A program made the position numbers and the translations under genes. From Candidatus Buchananbacteria bacterium RIFCSPLOWO2_02_FULL_46_11b (GTDB lineage: Bacteria > Patescibacteriota > Patescibacteriia > Buchananbacterales > UBA6539), in NCBI GenBank assembly GCA_001817615.1, contig MHIR01000063.1, forward strand, positions 1 through 13,907: a DNA stretch of 13,907 bases. Direction: 5' to 3'. The stretch's first letter is position 1. The number at the start of each line of letters is the position of its first letter. The notes under the pieces are model-generated. The model did not search any database. It saw only the letters and a program-made list of their open reading frames with translations, and was not told the origin of the DNA. This document shows positions 12,241 through 13,907 of the stretch, piece by piece.

Positions 12241-13182
12241 ATGCTTCAAAAACCAAAAATTATTTTCTGGGGCACGCCGGAATTCGCCGTCCCCGCGCTG
12301 CAGGCTTTGATTGATAACGATTTAAAGCCGGTTTTGGTTGTGACTCAGCCCGATAAGCCAATCGGCCGCAAGCAGGAGGTAATCCCCTCTCCAATCAAAA
12401 AAATCGCCTCGGAAAATAACATTCCGATTTTTCAGCCGCTGCACCAAAAAGATTTGCCGGAAATCTGCCGAAAGTATCAGCCCGATGTCTGCGTTTTGGC
12501 GGCTTTCGGCCTGATTATTCCAAAAAATGTTTTAAATAAACCAGCTTGCGGCTTTTTAAACATTCATCCTTCGCTTCTGCCCAAGTATCGCGGCTCCTCG
12601 CCGATTCAAACCGCGCTTTTAAACAACGACAAAGAAACCGGCGTTTCTTTAATTCAATTGACAAACAAAGTTGACGCCGGGCCGATTATCGCCCAAAAAA
12701 CTTTGGCTATTACCAATCTTGACAATGCCCAAACTTTAAGCAAGCGCTTAGCCGAGCTGGGCGCGGATTTATTAATTGAAATTTTACCCGATTTTGCCGC
12801 CGGCAAAATTGTTTCCCGAGTTCAAGACGAAAGCCGGGCGACTTACACCAAAAAAATCAGCCGCGAGGACGGGCGGATAAATTGGCAAAAAGAGGCCGGC
12901 CAAATAGAACGCCAATTCCGGGCCTTTTACCCCTGGCCTGGCATATTTACCCTCTTTAACGGCAAACGGCTTAAAATCGCGAATTTGAGCGTTTTAGAGG
13001 ATGATTTTGGGGCTGAATTAGCCCCGGGCGCGGTATTTTTAGGCCCCGAGGGCGAACTGGCGGTTAAGGCCGGCTCTGGCGCGGTAATCTTAAATTCAGT
13101 CCAGCCCGAAGGAAAAAAAGAAATGCCGGGCAATGATTTCTTGCGCGGGCAAAAAGAGCTGGCCGGCGCGGTTTTTTCTTGA
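12241..13182 (+). CDS. fmt: methionyl-tRNA formyltransferase
   Basis: Transfers a formyl group from 10-formyltetrahydrofolate to Met-tRNA of the initiator. The opening KIIFWGTPEFAVPALQALI at 6-24 is typical. The active-site signature NIHPSLLPKYRGSSPIQ begins at residue 107 and supplies N107 and H109; D145 lies in KVDAGPI. The C-terminal OB-like domain spans ~205-313. Length (313 aa) is normal. There is no Shine-Dalgarno; the ATG directly follows the word hairpin, and translation may depend on readthrough from def or on the hairpin context. Confidence 0.96.
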   Translation: MLQKPKIIFWGTPEFAVPALQALIDNDLKPVLVVTQPDKPIGRKQEVIPSPIKKIASENNIPIFQPLHQKDLPEICRKYQPDVCVLAAFGLIIPKNVLNKPACGFLNIHPSLLPKYRGSSPIQTALLNNDKETGVSLIQLTNKVDAGPIIAQKTLAITNLDNAQTLSKRLAELGADLLIEILPDFAAGKIVSRVQDESRATYTKKISREDGRINWQKEAGQIERQFRAFYPWPGIFTLFNGKRLKIANLSVLEDDFGAELAPGAVFLGPEGELAVKAGSGAVILNSVQPEGKKEMPGNDFLRGQKELAGAVFS

Positions 13183-13222
13183 AACTTATAACTTGAGGAT
13201 GTAGAATAATTCGTTCCGGGTC

Positions 13223-13251
13223 TTGACATTAATTCAATTAACGTTTAAGAT
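13223..13251 (+). promoter_or_regulatory. promoter of the HExxH protein gene
   Basis: TTGACA (13223-13228), 17-nt spacer, TAAGAT (13246-13251). Predicted start near 13258. The transcript then carries AGGA at 13274-13277, followed by a four-codon frame (MDIR, 13282-13296) whose TGA overlaps the main ATG. Confidence 0.75.
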
Positions 13252-13292
13252 TATTCCAGCTTGGCGAAAAAACAGGAAAAGATGGATATTAG

Positions 13293-13601
13293 ATGAGAAG
13301 CAAGGAATGTTATTATCTTTACCGGATTTACGCTCTTTTGAAATTAAAGGAATTTGACGTTTTTTTCCAGAAATTAAGGAATGGACGCGGGGAAACCGAC
13401 ACGGTCGCCGCCATTTATCTTGACCCGGAAAATCAAGTTTTGCCGACGTTTATTCATGAATGCTTGCATGTTCTTTACCCGGAATGGAAAGAATCCCGAA
13501 TTTTAATGGCGGAAAAACGGATCTTTAACAGTTTAAACGAGAAGCAAATTAAAAATTTGCTGGCTCGCTTAAATGATGCCGTCAATCACCAGGAGGATTA
13601 A
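13293..13601 (+). CDS. small putative metallopeptidase with HExxH motif
   Basis: A 102-aa protein with a zinc-protease signature HECLH at 55-59, embedded in PTFIHECLHVLYPEWKESRI. H55 and H59 would bind zinc with E56 as general base; E64, E67 or E74 is the likely third ligand. It resembles the minimal gluzincin-type cores of IrrE/ImmA-like or phage-borne peptidases, but I cannot name the family. Helical segments flank the motif (5-30 and 82-97). There is no signal peptide, so it should act inside the cell. The ATG is the only start possible: a stop lies directly upstream in frame. It has its own promoter and terminator. The target is unknown. Confidence 0.75.
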   Translation: MRSKECYYLYRIYALLKLKEFDVFFQKLRNGRGETDTVAAIYLDPENQVLPTFIHECLHVLYPEWKESRILMAEKRIFNSLNEKQIKNLLARLNDAVNHQED

Positions 13602-13621
13602 GCGGACTAATCTTAATTAAA

Positions 13622-13653
13622 GCCATTTGGGAAATTTCCCGAGTGGTTTTTTT
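13622..13653 (+). terminator. terminator of the HExxH protein gene
   Basis: A long stem centred on the palindrome GGGAAATTTCCC (13629-13640) and extended outward by CCATTT with GAGTGG (two G.T pairs), followed by seven Ts (13647-13653). Confidence 0.85.
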
Positions 13654-13693
13654 ATCCCGTTAAAAAATAGTAAGCAGAACAAAAGAACAATAG

Positions 13694-13755
13694 AACAAAA
13701 ATTTAATGTAGAGACGCAAGATTTTGCGTCTCTGCGCGGGTATTAAATTTTTGTT
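13694..13755. repeat. nested inverted repeat with GAGACGC hairpin inside
   Basis: Outer arms AACAAAAATTTAAT (13694-13707) and ATTAAATTTTTGTT (13742-13755) match perfectly over 14 bp. Between them is a second, unrelated perfect inverted repeat, AGAGACGCAA (13710-13719) and TTGCGTCTCT (13724-13733), with a 4-nt loop. The inner unit looks like a small mobile-type palindrome placed inside a word hairpin. A word run (AGAACAA) precedes it at 13676-13696. Confidence 0.75.
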
Positions 13756-13763
13756 TTAATGTT

Positions 13764-13791
13764 AAAAAAAGCGGAACCCAAAGGATTCCGC
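13764..13791 (-). terminator. terminator of the gene entering from the right edge
   Basis: GCGGAA (13771-13776) pairs with TTCCGC (13786-13791), with CC/GG inside; on the minus strand seven Ts follow (13770-13764). It lies 28 bases after the stop of the partial minus-strand gene. Confidence 0.75.
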
Positions 13792-13794
13792 CCG

Positions 13795-13816
13795 ATGCCT
13801 TTTTAAGGCATTTTTT
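13795..13816 (+). terminator. plus-strand hairpin with T tract
   Basis: ATGCCTT (13795-13801) and AAGGCAT (13805-13811) pair around three bases, followed by Ts to 13816. It can act as a terminator for any plus-strand readthrough toward the convergent gene; on the minus strand it has no T tract. Confidence 0.55.
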
Positions 13817-13818
13817 AT

Positions 13819-13907
13819 TTAGTGAGTCTGGCAGAAAGTTCTCAACACGTCTTCCGCGGGTTTGCCGCGAGGCGTGTAATCAAGATCTTCCACTCCGCCT
13901 TGGTCAG
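13819..13907 (-). CDS. C-terminal end of an unidentified gene (partial)
   Basis: Reading the minus strand from the window edge, one frame gives 28 residues and TAA: GGVEDLDYTPRGKPAEDV is followed by LRTFCQTH. The codons (GAC, GGC, CTT, CGC, GAG/GAA mix) match the neighbouring genes. The other two frames hit early stops, one of them only after about 21 codons. A matching terminator lies just beyond. Too little is present to name it. Confidence 0.65.
   Translation of the reverse strand, partial: DQGGVEDLDYTPRGKPAEDVLRTFCQTH

Overview
The window reads like a chromosomal segment of a Candidate Phyla Radiation (Patescibacteria, Parcubacteria-like) bacterium. The basis is the mix of short, partly AT-rich genes, many small orphan proteins, housekeeping genes scattered singly (gltX, def-fmt), a cell-wall lytic gene repertoire, and intergenic spacers made of reiterated short words. 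TGA is used as a normal stop (HNH gene, fmt, the 84-aa membrane protein), so this is not one of the recoded Gracilibacteria/Absconditabacteria lineages. The lineage call is inference from gene style, not from a marker gene.

Layout. 1-1660: a two-gene operon (HNH endonuclease with a helix-rich N-terminus, then a complete Xer-type tyrosine recombinase), closed by a terminator. 1670-2045: no protein gene, but two consecutive promoter-to-terminator units of about 150 nt each, which I read as two tandem structured non-coding RNAs. 2106-4995 (minus): an M23 peptidase with a long coiled coil, and glutamyl-tRNA synthetase. 5044-5316 (plus): a 90-aa orphan whose promoter sits in the start of gltX and whose terminator sits in the end of the next gene. 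5319-6884 (minus): a WecG/TagA/CpsF glycosyltransferase, a 47-aa basic small protein, and a LigT/ThpR-type 2H phosphodiesterase. 6988-7176 (minus): a 62-aa orphan with a perfect Shine-Dalgarno. 7311-10467 (plus): an AmmeMemoRadiSam-type radical SAM enzyme, a secreted lysozyme-like protein with four C-terminal repeats, and a LigB/Memo-like protein. 10612-11530 (minus): an 88-aa orphan and an operon of two tiny membrane proteins. 11645-13182 (plus): def and fmt, the pair that handles N-formylmethionine. 13293-13601: a 102-aa protein with an HExxH motif. 13819-13907 (minus): the C-terminal end of an unidentified gene.

Regulatory style. Seven promoters can be read as TTGACA-like and TATAAT-like hexamers separated by exactly 17 nt, several with an extended TGn -10. 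Two genes (ligT and the radical SAM gene) have the -10 only six bases before the ATG, which predicts leaderless mRNAs. Many genes end in, or within a few bases of, a long imperfect hairpin built from a tandemly reused word that differs from site to site. One such hairpin (10530-10620) keeps pairing through G.U on one strand only. Another (8214-8282) has been read into the signal peptide of the lysozyme-like gene. The two orphan RNAs and these word hairpins are the best candidates for undescribed biology here.
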